A DNA stretch of 64,000 nt from Polaromonas jejuensis NBRC 106434 (GTDB taxonomy: Bacteria; Pseudomonadota; Gammaproteobacteria; Burkholderiales; Burkholderiaceae_C). Below the pieces are notes generated by a model. That model was not told the origin of the DNA. It did no database searches and saw nothing but the letters and a program-made list of their open reading frames with translations. How positions within the stretch are numbered: position 1 is the first letter of the stretch; the number at the start of each line of letters is the position of its first letter. The stretch is from assembly GCF_001598235.1 (NCBI RefSeq), contig NZ_BCYO01000019.1, positions 19,752 through 83,751 of the forward strand, read 5' to 3'. The position numbers were made by a program, and so were the translations under genes. Below are positions 26,660 through 38,835 of the stretch, piece after piece.

Positions 26660-26986
26660 ATGAGCGGCGGTCCGCTGCCCCGACCCGCAGGCAAGGTCGG
26701 GGCATGCGTTGTCATCGCGGAGTTCGAGGTCAAGCCGGAATCGTTCGGCGACTTCGCTGCGTTAGCGCGCCGCTTCGCCGAAGAATGCGTCGAGAGCGAG
26801 CCTGGATGCCGGCAGTTCGATGTCGTGCAACTCGAGACGACACCCCGCGGCGTGCTGTTCTATGAAGCCTATGACGACGCGGCAGCATTCGAGGCCCATT
26901 GCGGATCGGCCCATCTAGCTCGATTCAGGGCCGCGTTTGCGCCGCTGATCGTCGGTGAGCGACCTTTGCGTCGGGGGCTTGCATGA
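26660..26986 (+). CDS. Antibiotic biosynthesis monooxygenase (ABM) domain protein
   Basis: A protein of about 108 residues with the ABM/YgiN ferredoxin-like fold (V-V-I-A-E-F-E-V-K-P near the start, then E-P-G-C-R-Q-F-D-V and F-Y-E-A-Y-D-D-A-A-A-F-E-A-H). ATG 26660 follows GGTGGA; a GTG at 26627 would overlap the previous gene by 11 bases. Its stop overlaps the next start (ATGA at 26983), so it is translationally coupled to the dehydrogenase at 26983. Such small proteins may be cofactor-free oxygenases or isomerase-like helpers; the role here is not known. Confidence 0.8.
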   Translation: MSGGPLPRPAGKVGACVVIAEFEVKPESFGDFAALARRFAEECVESEPGCRQFDVVQLETTPRGVLFYEAYDDAAAFEAHCGSAHLARFRAAFAPLIVGERPLRRGLA

Positions 26987-27861
26987 GTGCTCCGCTCATG
27001 GTCGGGTTCGTTGGTACCGGCATCATGGGCGCGCACATGGCGCGTCGCCTCGCGGCGGCCGGGCACCGCGTGCAGGCATGGAATCGGACAGCGGAAAAGG
27101 CACGGCAGTTGGAGAGGTCCGGCGTCTCGGCGGCCGCCGCCGCGAGGGATGTCGCGCGGGCAGCCGATGTCGTGATCTGCATGCTCAGCTCCGGTCCGGT
27201 CTGCGACGATGTGTTGCTAGACCAGGGCGAGGTGCTTGGCACGATGCGCCCAGGCAGCACGCTGATCGTGATGAGCTCGATCCCTGTCGAATCGGCGCGT
27301 CGTCAATCGGAGGCGGCCGCACTGCGCGGAGTCAACTACCTCGACGCCCCGGTCTCGGGTGGCGAAGCCGGCGCGGAAGCGGGCACGCTCGCGATCATGG
27401 TGGGCGGTGACGAGGCTGTCTTCGAGCGTTCACGCGCATTGTTCGAGGCCATGGGGCGACCCGTGCGCGTTGGACCGACCGGATCCGGACAGCTTGCGAA
27501 GCTCGTGAATCAGATGATGGTCGCCAGCTCGATCGCCGCGGTCGCGGAGGCGTTGCTCTTCGCCGAACGCGGCGGCGCGGACCCCGCGAAAGTGCGCGAG
27601 GCATTGCTCGGTGGATTCGCAGACTCGACCGTGCTGCGCCAACATGGCCAGCGCATGATCGCCGGCAACTTCGTCCCCGGTGGTCCGGCCAAGTATCAGG
27701 TCAAGGACACGAGCACCGCACTCGCGTTGTCGCGCAGCATCGGGCTCGAACTGCCGCTGCTCGACTTGGTGGACCGCCTGTTCGCAGACATGGTCTCGCA
27801 TGGCGATGGCGATCTGGACCACAGCGCCATCATCCGGGAGTTCCGGCGTCGGCAGGTCTAG
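26983..27861 (+). CDS. 3-hydroxyisobutyrate dehydrogenase family (beta-hydroxyacid dehydrogenase)
   Basis: A 292-residue NAD(P)-dependent beta-hydroxyacid dehydrogenase. It has the cofactor motif G-F-V-G-T-G-I-M-G-A-H-M-A, the substrate-binding D-A-P-V-S-G-G, and the catalytic lysine in G-Q-L-A-K-L-V-N-Q. The family includes 3-hydroxyisobutyrate dehydrogenase, tartronate semialdehyde reductase (GarR/GlxR) and L-threonate dehydrogenase (LtnD). With a TRAP transporter and a gluconokinase nearby, a sugar-acid substrate is more likely than valine-derived hydroxyisobutyrate. The start overlaps the preceding stop by four bases. Confidence 0.88.
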   Translation: MSAPLMVGFVGTGIMGAHMARRLAAAGHRVQAWNRTAEKARQLERSGVSAAAAARDVARAADVVICMLSSGPVCDDVLLDQGEVLGTMRPGSTLIVMSSIPVESARRQSEAAALRGVNYLDAPVSGGEAGAEAGTLAIMVGGDEAVFERSRALFEAMGRPVRVGPTGSGQLAKLVNQMMVASSIAAVAEALLFAERGGADPAKVREALLGGFADSTVLRQHGQRMIAGNFVPGGPAKYQVKDTSTALALSRSIGLELPLLDLVDRLFADMVSHGDGDLDHSAIIREFRRRQV

Positions 27862-28076
27862 CACAAGCATGCTCGGCCTTGTCGAGGCAGTCAAAGCTCC
27901 GCCCGGTGAAGGTCAACGCTTGGACATCACGACCGCTGCCATCCGTGCAGTTGTCATCGCGCAAGCGCCCGACCACATCGCCCGGTCCTGAGGAACTCCG
28001 AAGCTGACGCCGCCAAACTCCGCTTCTCTGATCGGGCGCAATTTCGCGCCCTGTGCGCGAACGAGTCCTTACGCTG
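27862..28076. other. Non-coding stretch at the right edge of the island
   Basis: Between the beta-hydroxyacid dehydrogenase and the MITE-like element I see no gene with recognisable features and no clear terminator. Short GC-rich frames exist on both strands but lack ribosome-binding sites. Confidence 0.4.
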
Positions 28077-28221
28077 GAGGCTGTGTGAAAACTCGATTGA
28101 GTGTCAAATTCGGGGGGGGGGGCGTCGAACCCTTGGCGACCTTGCGAAAATCGATCTTGGAGCGATCTAGCGTGTCGGTCTTTCGTCCACGGCCGACTCC
28201 GCGGAGTTTTCACACAGCCTC
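28077..28221. mobile_element. MITE-like element with 18-bp perfect terminal inverted repeats
   Basis: The left end GAGGCTGTGTGAAAACTC (28077-28094) is the exact reverse complement of the right end at 28204-28221. The four bases GCTG occur directly outside both ends (28073-28076 and 28222-28225) and look like a target-site duplication. The 145-bp element contains no transposase, only an 11-base G run at about 28112-28122. Ends of the type GGCTGTGTGAAAAC resemble those of some insertion sequences, so this is probably a non-autonomous derivative moved in trans. Confidence 0.8.
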
Positions 28222-28224
28222 GCT

Positions 28225-28441
28225 GCTCTGCAGACACCCATGTTTGTTGCGCACATTGGCGGCCATCAAGCGAGCATTCTTCACTCTTGCGCCCCACGTT
28301 CTTGAGCTGCTGCAGTGATTCACCTTCTTCGTGAAGCTGCCTGTGTAAGGAACGGGACGACATATTCAGCACCGCTGCCAAAGTTTCCGTGTTGTGTGAT
28401 TGCACAGCACGGTTCGCCAGCACCTGCAACACTGTCGGCAA
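28225..28441 (-). pseudogene. AraC-family regulator fragment
   Basis: Read on the minus strand from 28441, the frame gives V-L-Q-V-L-A-N-R-A-V-Q-S-H-N and then A-A-V-L-N-M-S-S-R-S-L-H-R-Q-L-H-E-E-G. This closely parallels the first helix-turn-helix of the intact AraC regulator at 30563-31615 ([16 protein letters not shown]). The N-terminal ligand domain is missing, similarity stops about 15 residues later, and the MITE-like element begins just beyond. It is most likely the remnant of an AraC gene broken by deletion and element insertion. Confidence 0.6.
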
Positions 28442-28549
28442 CGGAGCTTCCGTCTGCGAGCGCTTCCCCAGTCTGAAGTCTGTAAAAATCAGGGCAATGA
28501 ACGATATCTTGATGCGTCCGAACGGCGCGGAACTTGAGGCCCTGGAGTC

Positions 28550-28966
28550 ATGACGGCTCCTTGCCCGTGTGGCCGCGCCTCAGCTAATTCGACCAAGGCG
28601 ACCAAAAATCAGCCCCTGCCATTTTCGGCCTGCTGCGGCCGGTACCTGGATGACTTTGCCGGCACACCAGCGCCCGACGCCGAAGCGCTGATGCGCTCTC
28701 GCTACAGCGCCTTCGTGCGGGGCCGTCCTGACTACCTGCTCGCCACCTGGCACGCCAGCACGCGTCCATCGCAGCTGGAACTGGACCCGGCGGCGAAATG
28801 GCTGGGGCTTGAAGTGCGTTCGCACCAGCTGATGGATGCCGACCATGCCGAAGTTGAATTTGTCGCGCGTTGCCGCGAGGCGGGCCGCGCAACACGCTTG
28901 CATGAGCGCAGCCGTTTTGTGCGTGAGTCGGGGCGCTGGTATTACGTCGATGGCAACCAGTTTTAA
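28550..28966 (+). CDS. YchJ-like SEC-C/UPF0225 zinc-binding protein
   Basis: A 138-residue YchJ-family protein. The N-terminus has C5-P-C7-G and, later, A-C-C-G-R-Y, the cysteine pattern of a SEC-C-like zinc site. The central L-M-R-S-R-Y-S-A-F and the C-terminal R-S-R-F-V-R-E-S-G-R-W-Y-Y-V-D-G are signature stretches of YchJ. Homologues are small cytoplasmic proteins of unknown function with an NTF2-like fold. It stands alone and has no obvious strong ribosome-binding site. Confidence 0.88.
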   Translation: MTAPCPCGRASANSTKATKNQPLPFSACCGRYLDDFAGTPAPDAEALMRSRYSAFVRGRPDYLLATWHASTRPSQLELDPAAKWLGLEVRSHQLMDADHAEVEFVARCREAGRATRLHERSRFVRESGRWYYVDGNQF

Positions 28967-28987
28967 GTAAAAAGTGGCTGTAGTCCA

Positions 28988-29020
28988 ACCGAGGCGGGCG
29001 CAGTCAGCTATTAAAAAATG
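28988..29020 (-). repeat. Family B hairpin repeat (partial, reverse)
   Basis: On the minus strand this reads TTTTTTAATAGCTGACTGCG then CCCGC, matching the 3' arm and GC-rich tail of family B copies. It lies just upstream of the HAD phosphatase gene. Confidence 0.4.
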
Positions 29021-29027
29021 AGTAAGC

Positions 29028-29687
29028 ATGAGATTTGAAGCAATCCTGTTTGACTGCGATGGCGTGCTGGTCGACAGCGAACCCATCACCAACGGCGTGT
29101 TGCGCGACATGCTGGAAGAAAGCGGCTGGTCGCTCACGTCCGAGGAATGCATGCGGGTGTTCATCGGCAAGGCGGTGCGCGACGAGCGCGCCATCATCGA
29201 GCAGCGCACCGGCCGGCCGCTGACGGAGGACTGGATGGGCGAGTTTTACGCGCGGCGCAACCGCGAGCTGCAAGCCCGCCTGCAGGTCATAGACGGCGCG
29301 CACGAGGCGGTGGCCGCCGCGCACGCGCACACCGGGCAGCGCATCGCCTGCGCCTCGGGCGCGGACCGTTTCAAGGTCGAGATGCAGCTGACCCAGGTCG
29401 GGCTGGTGGATTTTTTTGCGGGCCGCATCTTCAGCGGCCACGAGATGCCGCGCTCCAAGCCGGCACCCGATGTGTACCTGGCCGCCGCCGCGCATCTGGG
29501 CGCCGCGGGTGAACGCTGTCTGGTGATTGAGGACACGCCCACGGGCATCACCGCCGGCGTCGCGGCCGGTGCCACGGTGTGGGCGTATTGCCCCTCGCCG
29601 GAACAAGGTCCAGCCTTGTTGCAGGCCGGCGCCAGCCAGCTGTTCGGCCACATGGCCGAGCTGCCGCAGTTGCTGGCCAGCGTCTGA
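29028..29687 (+). CDS. HAD-superfamily phosphatase (beta-PGM/YieH-like)
   Basis: A 219-residue HAD subfamily IA hydrolase. It has the nucleophile motif F-D-C-D-G-V-L-V-D-S (about 8-17), motif II C-A-S-G-A, the lysine in R-S-K-P-A-P-D, and the acidic motif V-I-E-D-T-P-T-G. The S-E-P-I substrate-cap region resembles YieH/GS1-type phosphatases acting on small sugar phosphates such as 6-phosphogluconate or phosphoglycolate. The exact substrate is not predictable. It is transcribed away from the island and convergent with the GST gene. Confidence 0.9.
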   Translation: MRFEAILFDCDGVLVDSEPITNGVLRDMLEESGWSLTSEECMRVFIGKAVRDERAIIEQRTGRPLTEDWMGEFYARRNRELQARLQVIDGAHEAVAAAHAHTGQRIACASGADRFKVEMQLTQVGLVDFFAGRIFSGHEMPRSKPAPDVYLAAAAHLGAAGERCLVIEDTPTGITAGVAAGATVWAYCPSPEQGPALLQAGASQLFGHMAELPQLLASV

Positions 29688-29714
29688 TTGACCGTAATGC
29701 AAGGAGTCATTCCG

Positions 29715-29733
29715 GCCTGCCTGTTTGGCAGGC
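29715..29733. terminator. Hairpin between the HAD and GST genes
   Basis: A perfect stem GCCTGCC (29715-29721) and GGCAGGC (29727-29733) with loop TGTTT lies 28 bases after the HAD stop, between two convergent genes. No long T tract follows on the plus strand, so efficiency as an intrinsic terminator is uncertain. Confidence 0.45.
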
Positions 29734-29835
29734 ATCCTGTTGCAGGCCCCAGCTGGCAAGGGTTTTAAGGGTTTTCCCTGGGCGGGTGCACAAGCTTATC
29801 CACAGAAGCTGTGCATGGCGCGAATCAGGCGAACA

Positions 29836-30510
29836 TCACGCCCCCGGTCGCACGTCGGGCGAGGCGATGGTCGGCACCCCCTGATCCAGGGCCGACTGGT
29901 GCTGCAGCTGCAGCGCGCGCTGATAGGCCGGGCGTTGCTGAAGGCGCAGGGCGTAGCGGCGCACGGCATCGGTGAATTGGGGCTGCAGGCCCAGGTGCTC
30001 CGCCAGCAGCAGGGCGTAGCCCACCGATACATCGGCGGCGGTGAAGCGGCCGGCGCATAGAAAATCCTGCTGCTGCAGGGCGGTGTCCACGGCTCTCAGG
30101 CGCGCCAGAAACCAGCGGCTGTAGTCTTCGACCACCTGGGGCTGCCGGCGCTCCACAGTCTCGAAATGGCTGTAGCGCAGCACCAGGGTCTGCGGAAAGG
30201 TCAGCGTGGCCTCGCCCATGTGCAGCCAGTTCAGGTAGGCGCCGTAGGCTGGGTCCGCCACGGCTACATCGAGCCCGCCGGGGCTGTGCCGCGCCGCCAG
30301 GTACTGGCACATCGCGGCCGATTCGGTCATGCGGGTCTCGCCATCGACCAGCAGGGGAACCGTACCCAGGGGGTTGTCCTGCAGAAACTGGCGCGCCAGC
30401 GCGCGCGGTGGAAAGGGCAGCATGCGCAAGGAGTAGGGCAGGCCCAGCTCTTCGAGCAGCCAGAGTGGCCTGAAGGAGCGGGCGCTGACACAGTGGTGGA
30501 GCGTGATCAT
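29836..30510 (-). CDS. Glutathione S-transferase family protein
   Basis: A protein of about 224 residues with an N-terminal thioredoxin-like GST domain (T-L-H-H-C-V-S-A-R-S-F-R-P-L-W-L-L-E-E-L and T-V-P-L-L-V-D-G-E, E-S-A-A-M-C-Q-Y) and a C-terminal helical domain (T-A-A-D-V-S-V-G-Y-A-L). The cis-proline and glutamate/serine contacts for glutathione are present. An ATG two codons upstream (30516) is an alternative start. It lies 53 bases downstream of the AraC regulator on the same strand, so the two may be co-transcribed. The substrate is unknown. Confidence 0.9.
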   Translation of the reverse strand: MITLHHCVSARSFRPLWLLEELGLPYSLRMLPFPPRALARQFLQDNPLGTVPLLVDGETRMTESAAMCQYLAARHSPGGLDVAVADPAYGAYLNWLHMGEATLTFPQTLVLRYSHFETVERRQPQVVEDYSRWFLARLRAVDTALQQQDFLCAGRFTAADVSVGYALLLAEHLGLQPQFTDAVRRYALRLQQRPAYQRALQLQHQSALDQGVPTIASPDVRPGA

Positions 30511-30562
30511 GGCCACAGTCTAGGGTGCTTGGCCGCACAAGGTGCGCCACGAAGGGGGCAAA

Positions 30563-31615
30563 TCAGGCCAGCGGCCGCTTGCCCTGCCGGAACTCCGCGG
30601 GCGACTGGCCGGTCCAGCTGCGAAAGGCGCGCATAAAGCTCTTTTCGTTCTGAAAGCCCGCCGCCTCGGCCACCTGCTTGATGGGGCGCGCGGTGCGCAG
30701 CAGCAAGTCCAGCGCCCGGTCCCGCCGCACCTCATCCTTCAGCGTCTGCAGCGAAGCGCCTTCGTCCTTGAGCTGGCGGTGCAGGGTGCGCGGCGAGACA
30801 TGCAGCAGCGCGGCCAGCGCGTCGGCGTTGTGGGTCTGGGCCGGATGGGCGGCCAGCGCCTGACGCACCCGTTGCACCAGCAGGCGGTCACGCCGGTATT
30901 GCAGAACAGTGAGCGGCAGGGCGCGCTGCAGCATCTGTTGCAGGGCGCGCTCATCACGGCGCAGCGGCAGGGCCAGGTAGCGCGCATCGAAGCGCAGGCC
31001 GGCGGGCGCGGTGTCAAACGCGGTCGGGCCGGAGAAAAGCACCTGGTAGGCCGCATGGTGGGGCGGTGCGGCAAACGGAAACTGCGCGCCCTGCAGCGGA
31101 ATGCGCGAGTCGATCAGCCAGCAGGCCACGCCCAGGATGTTGCGCAGCACCGATACCAGGCAGAACTCGCGCAAGTCCCCCAGGTCGCGGTGCTCGGTGA
31201 TGGACAGCATGGCCGTGTCGCCCGTCAGCGTGAGCTGGAGCGTGATGTCGTCGGTGATCAGTCCATGGTGTCGGCACCAGCGCTTGAGTGCCACGCCCAG
31301 GCTGGGCGCGCTGATGGAGGCGCGCGCCAGCATGCCGTAGCTGCCCCAGGGCAGGCGCCGGCTGAACCAGCCCAGCGCCTCGTCGTCCAGTTCCTGCATG
31401 GCCGCGCCCGATATTTTTTCCATCTGCCAGGCGGTGATGCGCGAGTCCGCATTGAGCAGGGATTCCGGCGTGATTTGTGCCTGTTCCAGCGCCTTCGCAG
31501 GGTTCAGGCCGCGCTGCCGGTAGGCCCGCACAATGGCCTGGACAAATGCAATGGGCGTCAAGGCGGGGGCGGACGGCAGTGACCCTGGAGCGGGGTGGGG
31601 CGGGTGGGGTGGCAT
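30563..31615 (-). CDS. AraC-family transcriptional regulator
   Basis: A regulator of about 350 residues with an N-terminal arabinose-binding-like AraC domain of the OruR/ArgR-like type (about 25-215) and two C-terminal helix-turn-helices ([12 protein letters not shown] and [20 protein letters not shown]). ATG 31615 is preferred; a TTG 36 bases upstream is possible. It is divergent from the acyl-CoA synthetase-liuBCD genes, an arrangement suggesting it controls them alongside or instead of LiuR, since I find no LiuR-type palindrome in that intergenic region. Confidence 0.9.
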   Translation of the reverse strand: MPPHPPHPAPGSLPSAPALTPIAFVQAIVRAYRQRGLNPAKALEQAQITPESLLNADSRITAWQMEKISGAAMQELDDEALGWFSRRLPWGSYGMLARASISAPSLGVALKRWCRHHGLITDDITLQLTLTGDTAMLSITEHRDLGDLREFCLVSVLRNILGVACWLIDSRIPLQGAQFPFAAPPHHAAYQVLFSGPTAFDTAPAGLRFDARYLALPLRRDERALQQMLQRALPLTVLQYRRDRLLVQRVRQALAAHPAQTHNADALAALLHVSPRTLHRQLKDEGASLQTLKDEVRRDRALDLLLRTARPIKQVAEAAGFQNEKSFMRAFRSWTGQSPAEFRQGKRPLA

Positions 31616-31741
31616 GTCCTGAAGTTTGCCTTTTGGTGGCAGGATTTGCAACCTTGGTGGCGAGTCCGCGTCAGGCGGCGCTTCTATGCTTGTGCCATGC
31701 TGTCCGCACCCGCTGGTGCCGGCGGCCGCAAGGAGACAATC

Positions 31742-33469
31742 ATGAGCGCAGAACTATCCGCACCGACGCTGCTGGCAAGCAGCCTTTCCCGCGGCGCCAC
31801 CGCCGTGCCCCTGATCGAGCAGACCCTGGGTGACTTCTTCGACGGCGTGGTGGCGCGCCAGCCCGAGCGCGAGGCGCTGGTGAGCCGGCACCAGCGCCGC
31901 CGCTACACCTACCGCGAACTGCAGCGCGAGGCCAATCGCCTGGCCAGTGCCCTGCTGGGCCTGGGGCTGGTGCCGGGCGAGCGCATCGGCATCTGGTCGC
32001 ACAACAACGCCGAGTGGGTGCTGATGCAGCTGGCCACGGCCAAGATAGGTCTGATCCTGGTCAACATCAATCCGGCCTACCGCACGGCCGAGGTGGAATA
32101 CGCGCTCAACAAGGTTGGTTGCAAGGCCCTGGTGACCATGGCCAACTTCAAGACCAGCGACTACCTGGGCATGCTGCGCGAGCTGGCGCCCGAGTGGGCG
32201 CACGCCCAGCCGGGCCGGCTTGAATCTGGCGCCTTGCCGCATCTGCATACCGTGGTCTGGATAGACGAGGCCGGGCAGGGTGAGGATCAGCCCGGCTTGA
32301 TGCGGTTTTCCGAGTTGCTGGCCAGCGGCAACCCCGACGACGTGCGGCTGGCCGCCATCGCCGCCACGCTCCAGGCGACCGACCCCATCAACATCCAGTT
32401 CACCAGCGGCACCACGGGCTTTCCCAAGGGCGCCACGCTGACGCACCGCAACATCCTGAACAACGGCTTTTTCATCGGCGAGGCCATGAAGCTCACGCCG
32501 GCCGACCGGCTGTGCATTCCGGTGCCGCTGTACCACTGCTTTGGCATGGTGCTGGGCAACCTGGCCTGCTTCACGCACGGCGCCACCATTGTTTATCCCA
32601 ACGACGGCTTCGACGCGCTGACGGTGCTGGAGACCGTGCAGGAGGAGCGCTGCACCGGCCTGCACGGCGTTCCCACCATGTTCATTGCCGAGCTCGACCA
32701 TCCGCGCTTCAAAGAGTTCGATCTGTCCACGCTGCGCACCGGCATCATGGCCGGCTCGCCCTGCCCCATAGAGGTGATGAAGCGCGTGGTCAGCGACATG
32801 CACCTGTCTGAAATCACGATCGCCTACGGCATGACCGAAACCAGCCCGGTGAGCTGCCAGAGTTCCATGGACACGCCGCTGGACAAGCGCGTGTCCACCG
32901 TCGGCCTGGTGCAGCCGCACCTGGAGGTCAAGGTCATCGACCCCGCAGGCGGCGAGATCGTGGCGCCCGGCGTGTCGGGCGAGCTGTGCACGCGTGGCTA
33001 CTCGGTCATGCACGGCTACTGGGACGATCCGGCCCGCACGCAGGAGGCGATTGACGACCAGGGCTGGATGCACACCGGCGACCTGGCCACCATGGACGCC
33101 GAGGGCTATGTCAACATCGTCGGCCGCATCAAGGACATGGTGATACGTGGCGGCGAGAACATCTACCCGCGCGAGATTGAAGAGTTTCTTTACCGCCACC
33201 CCAAGGTGCAGGACGTGCAGGTGGTCGGCCTGCCCGACAAGCGCTATGGCGAGGAGCTGTGTGCCTGGATCGTCACCAAGCCCGGTCAGACGCTGACGGA
33301 AGACGAGATCCGCGACTTCTGCAAGGGCAAGATTGCGCACTACAAGGTGCCGCGCTACATTCGTTTCGTGTCGGGCTTCCCCATGACGGTGACCGGCAAG
33401 ATCCAGAAGTTCAAGATCCGCGACGAAATGAAACACCAGCTGGGGCTGGAAGAAGACAAAACCGCCTGA
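31742..33469 (+). CDS. Acyl-CoA synthetase (AMP-forming)
   Basis: A 575-residue member of the ANL superfamily, activating a carboxylic acid to its CoA ester via an acyl adenylate. Motifs include the P-loop-like [12 protein letters not shown], the adenine-binding Y-G-M-T-E-T-S-P, the hinge [12 protein letters not shown], and the catalytic lysine in [12 protein letters not shown] 31742 follows AAGGAGA; the frame is open further upstream but without coding features. Being first in the liuBCDE block, it plausibly activates isovalerate or another branched or medium-chain acid. Confidence 0.92.
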   Translation: MSAELSAPTLLASSLSRGATAVPLIEQTLGDFFDGVVARQPEREALVSRHQRRRYTYRELQREANRLASALLGLGLVPGERIGIWSHNNAEWVLMQLATAKIGLILVNINPAYRTAEVEYALNKVGCKALVTMANFKTSDYLGMLRELAPEWAHAQPGRLESGALPHLHTVVWIDEAGQGEDQPGLMRFSELLASGNPDDVRLAAIAATLQATDPINIQFTSGTTGFPKGATLTHRNILNNGFFIGEAMKLTPADRLCIPVPLYHCFGMVLGNLACFTHGATIVYPNDGFDALTVLETVQEERCTGLHGVPTMFIAELDHPRFKEFDLSTLRTGIMAGSPCPIEVMKRVVSDMHLSEITIAYGMTETSPVSCQSSMDTPLDKRVSTVGLVQPHLEVKVIDPAGGEIVAPGVSGELCTRGYSVMHGYWDDPARTQEAIDDQGWMHTGDLATMDAEGYVNIVGRIKDMVIRGGENIYPREIEEFLYRHPKVQDVQVVGLPDKRYGEELCAWIVTKPGQTLTEDEIRDFCKGKIAHYKVPRYIRFVSGFPMTVTGKIQKFKIRDEMKHQLGLEEDKTA

Positions 33470-33483
33470 AAGAAACCGGAACC

Positions 33484-35091
<1,608 letters not shown>

Positions 35092-35094
35092 GCC

Positions 35095-35877
35095 ATGAAC
35101 TACCTTCAACTCACTGTGCAGGCGGGCGTGGCGACGCTGCTGCTCAATCGTCCCGATGTACGCAATGCCTTCAATGACGAGGTGATTGCCGAATTCACGC
35201 AGGCCTTTGGCGGGCTGGGCGGCCGTGACGACGTGCGCTGCGTGGTGCTGGCGGCCGCGGGCCAGGCTTTCTGTGCAGGCGCCGACCTGAACTGGATGCG
35301 CCGCATGGCGGACTACAGCCATGCCGAGAACCTGGCCGACGCGGCGCAGCTGGCCGAGATGCTGCGCGTGATTTACGAATGCCCCAAACCGACCATTGCC
35401 CGTATCCAGGGCGATGTGTATGCCGGCGGCATGGGGCTGGTCGCAGTCTGCGACATGGCCGTGAGTGTCGACACGGCGAACTATTGCCTGAGTGAGGTCA
35501 AGCTGGGCCTGATCCCCGCCACCATCAGCCCTTATGTGATCCGCGCCATGGGCGCGCGGGCGGCGCACCGCTATTTTTTGACGGCAGAGCGCTTCAGCGC
35601 CCTGGAGGCGCAGCGGATCGGCTTTGTGCATGAGTTGGTGAGCGTCGATCAGCTCGATGCCAGGGTGGCCGAGATCGCGCAGGCGCTGGTCAATGCCAGC
35701 CCCGCAGCGGTCAAGGCCTGCAAGCAGCTGGTGCAGGACGTGGCCGGGCGCGACATCTCGGCCGAGCTGATAGCCGGTACGGTGCAGGGCATTGCCGACA
35801 TCCGCTCCAGCGAGCAGGGCCGGGAAGGCGTGCAGTCCTTTCTGCAAAAACGCAAACCGTCATGGCTCGGAGGCTGA
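35095..35877 (+). CDS. liuC: Methylglutaconyl-CoA hydratase
   Basis: A 260-residue enoyl-CoA hydratase/isomerase family protein expected to hydrate 3-methylglutaconyl-CoA to HMG-CoA. It has crotonase features: oxyanion-hole A-F-C-A-G-A-D-L-N-W-M and G-D-V-Y-A-G-G-M-G-L-V, then the catalytic-region E-V-K-L-G-L-I-P-A-T-I-S-P-Y-V, which is typical of LiuC (AUH-type). It begins 3 bases after liuB and belongs to the liu operon. Confidence 0.93.
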   Translation: MNYLQLTVQAGVATLLLNRPDVRNAFNDEVIAEFTQAFGGLGGRDDVRCVVLAAAGQAFCAGADLNWMRRMADYSHAENLADAAQLAEMLRVIYECPKPTIARIQGDVYAGGMGLVAVCDMAVSVDTANYCLSEVKLGLIPATISPYVIRAMGARAAHRYFLTAERFSALEAQRIGFVHELVSVDQLDARVAEIAQALVNASPAAVKACKQLVQDVAGRDISAELIAGTVQGIADIRSSEQGREGVQSFLQKRKPSWLGG

Positions 35878-35879
35878 GA

Positions 35880-35933
35880 TGAGCCCGCACATGAGCGCCG
35901 CGCAGCACACGAAGTGGCAAGCGTGGGGAGCGT
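35880..35933 (-). repeat. Family A palindromic repeat (partial, reverse) before DUF4126
   Basis: The minus strand reads CTCCCCACGCTTGCCACTTC then GTGTGCTGCGCGGCG, the first half of the family A repeat without the core palindrome. It fills the gap between liuC and the next gene and creates an artefactual GTG frame extension upstream of the true ATG at 35935. Confidence 0.65.
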
Positions 35934-35934
35934 C

Positions 35935-36606
35935 ATGAATGCTCTTGATACCGCGCAACTGATCGCCCTGGCCGGCGCTTTGGGCTGGGCCAGTGGCGTG
36001 CGGCTCTACCTGGTGGTGTTCCTCACGGGGCTGGCGGGCTATCTGGGCTGGGTGCCCCTGCCGCAAGGCCTGCAGGTACTGGCCAACCCGGTGGTGCTGG
36101 GCGTCAGCGGCTTCATGGTCTTCGTGGAGTTTTTTGCCGACAAGATTCCGGGGCTGGATTCGCTCTGGGATGTGGTGCACACCGTGATCCGCATTCCGGC
36201 CGGCGCGGCGCTGGCGGCGGGCGTCTTCGGTGCTGACCATGGCGTGATGGCGCTGGTTGCCGCGCTGCTGGGCGGCACGCTGGCCGCCACCAGTTTCACC
36301 GCCAAGGCCACCACCCGCGCGGCCATCAACACCTCGCCCGAACCGTTCAGCAACATAGGCGCGTCTCTGCTTGAAGATGGCGCGGTGCCTGCGGGCCTGT
36401 GGCTGGCCCTTGCGCACCCCTTTGTTTTTATCGCCGTGCTGGCGCTGGTGCTGGTGCTCAGCGTCTGGCTGATCCGTATTTGCTGGCGATTTTTAACACA
36501 GCTGTTTGCCCGCGTGGCACGCATTTTCAGCGGCAAGCCGGACCCCGGCCCGTCGCCGGCTTTTACCCTGAAATCTCCTTTTTCAAAGAGCGACCCTCAT
36601 GTTTAA
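35935..36606 (+). CDS. DUF4126-type integral membrane protein
   Basis: A protein of about 223 residues with several hydrophobic segments (roughly 6-28, 32-50, 75-95, 100-120 and 155-185). The N-terminus A-L-G-W-A-S-G-V-R-L-Y and the T-S-F-T-A-K-A-T-T-R-A-A-I-N-T-S-P-E-P stretch match the DUF4126 family of unknown function. The start ATG 35935 is chosen because the upstream GTG lies in a repeat. It sits inside the liu operon, and its last codons overlap a duplicate of the liuD start sequence (ATG at 36599). A transport or membrane-support role for the pathway is only a guess. Confidence 0.82.
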   Translation: MNALDTAQLIALAGALGWASGVRLYLVVFLTGLAGYLGWVPLPQGLQVLANPVVLGVSGFMVFVEFFADKIPGLDSLWDVVHTVIRIPAGAALAAGVFGADHGVMALVAALLGGTLAATSFTAKATTRAAINTSPEPFSNIGASLLEDGAVPAGLWLALAHPFVFIAVLALVLVLSVWLIRICWRFLTQLFARVARIFSGKPDPGPSPAFTLKSPFSKSDPHV

Positions 36607-36716
36607 AAAAATACTGATTGCAAACCGCGGTGACCAGCGGCAACGCCGCGCAGCAGCGAAGCTAAATTGCATGGCACGCGAAGCGTGCGCAGGCGGTTTC
36701 AACGCGGAGACCAACC

Positions 36717-36724
<8 letters not shown>
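36599..36724 (+). CDS. Small ORF starting in a duplicated copy of the liuD 5' end
   Basis: ATG at 36599 opens a 41-codon frame beginning M-F-K-K-I-L-I-A-N-R-G, identical to the start of LiuD, and then diverging (D-Q-R-Q-R-R-A-A-A-K) until a TAA at 36722-36724 that overlaps the true liuD start. Bases 36598-36633 match 36716-36751 with two differences. It is either a relic of a partial duplication or a translated leader that couples to liuD. Confidence 0.45.
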
Positions 36725-38816
<2,092 letters not shown>

Positions 38817-38835
38817 AATTTGATGGACGAATTGA

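Noticed and set aside
28085..28334. Short plus-strand frames across the MITE-like element
   Set aside because: They arise from the G run and the inverted ends, have no ribosome-binding site and overlap the AraC remnant on the other strand.
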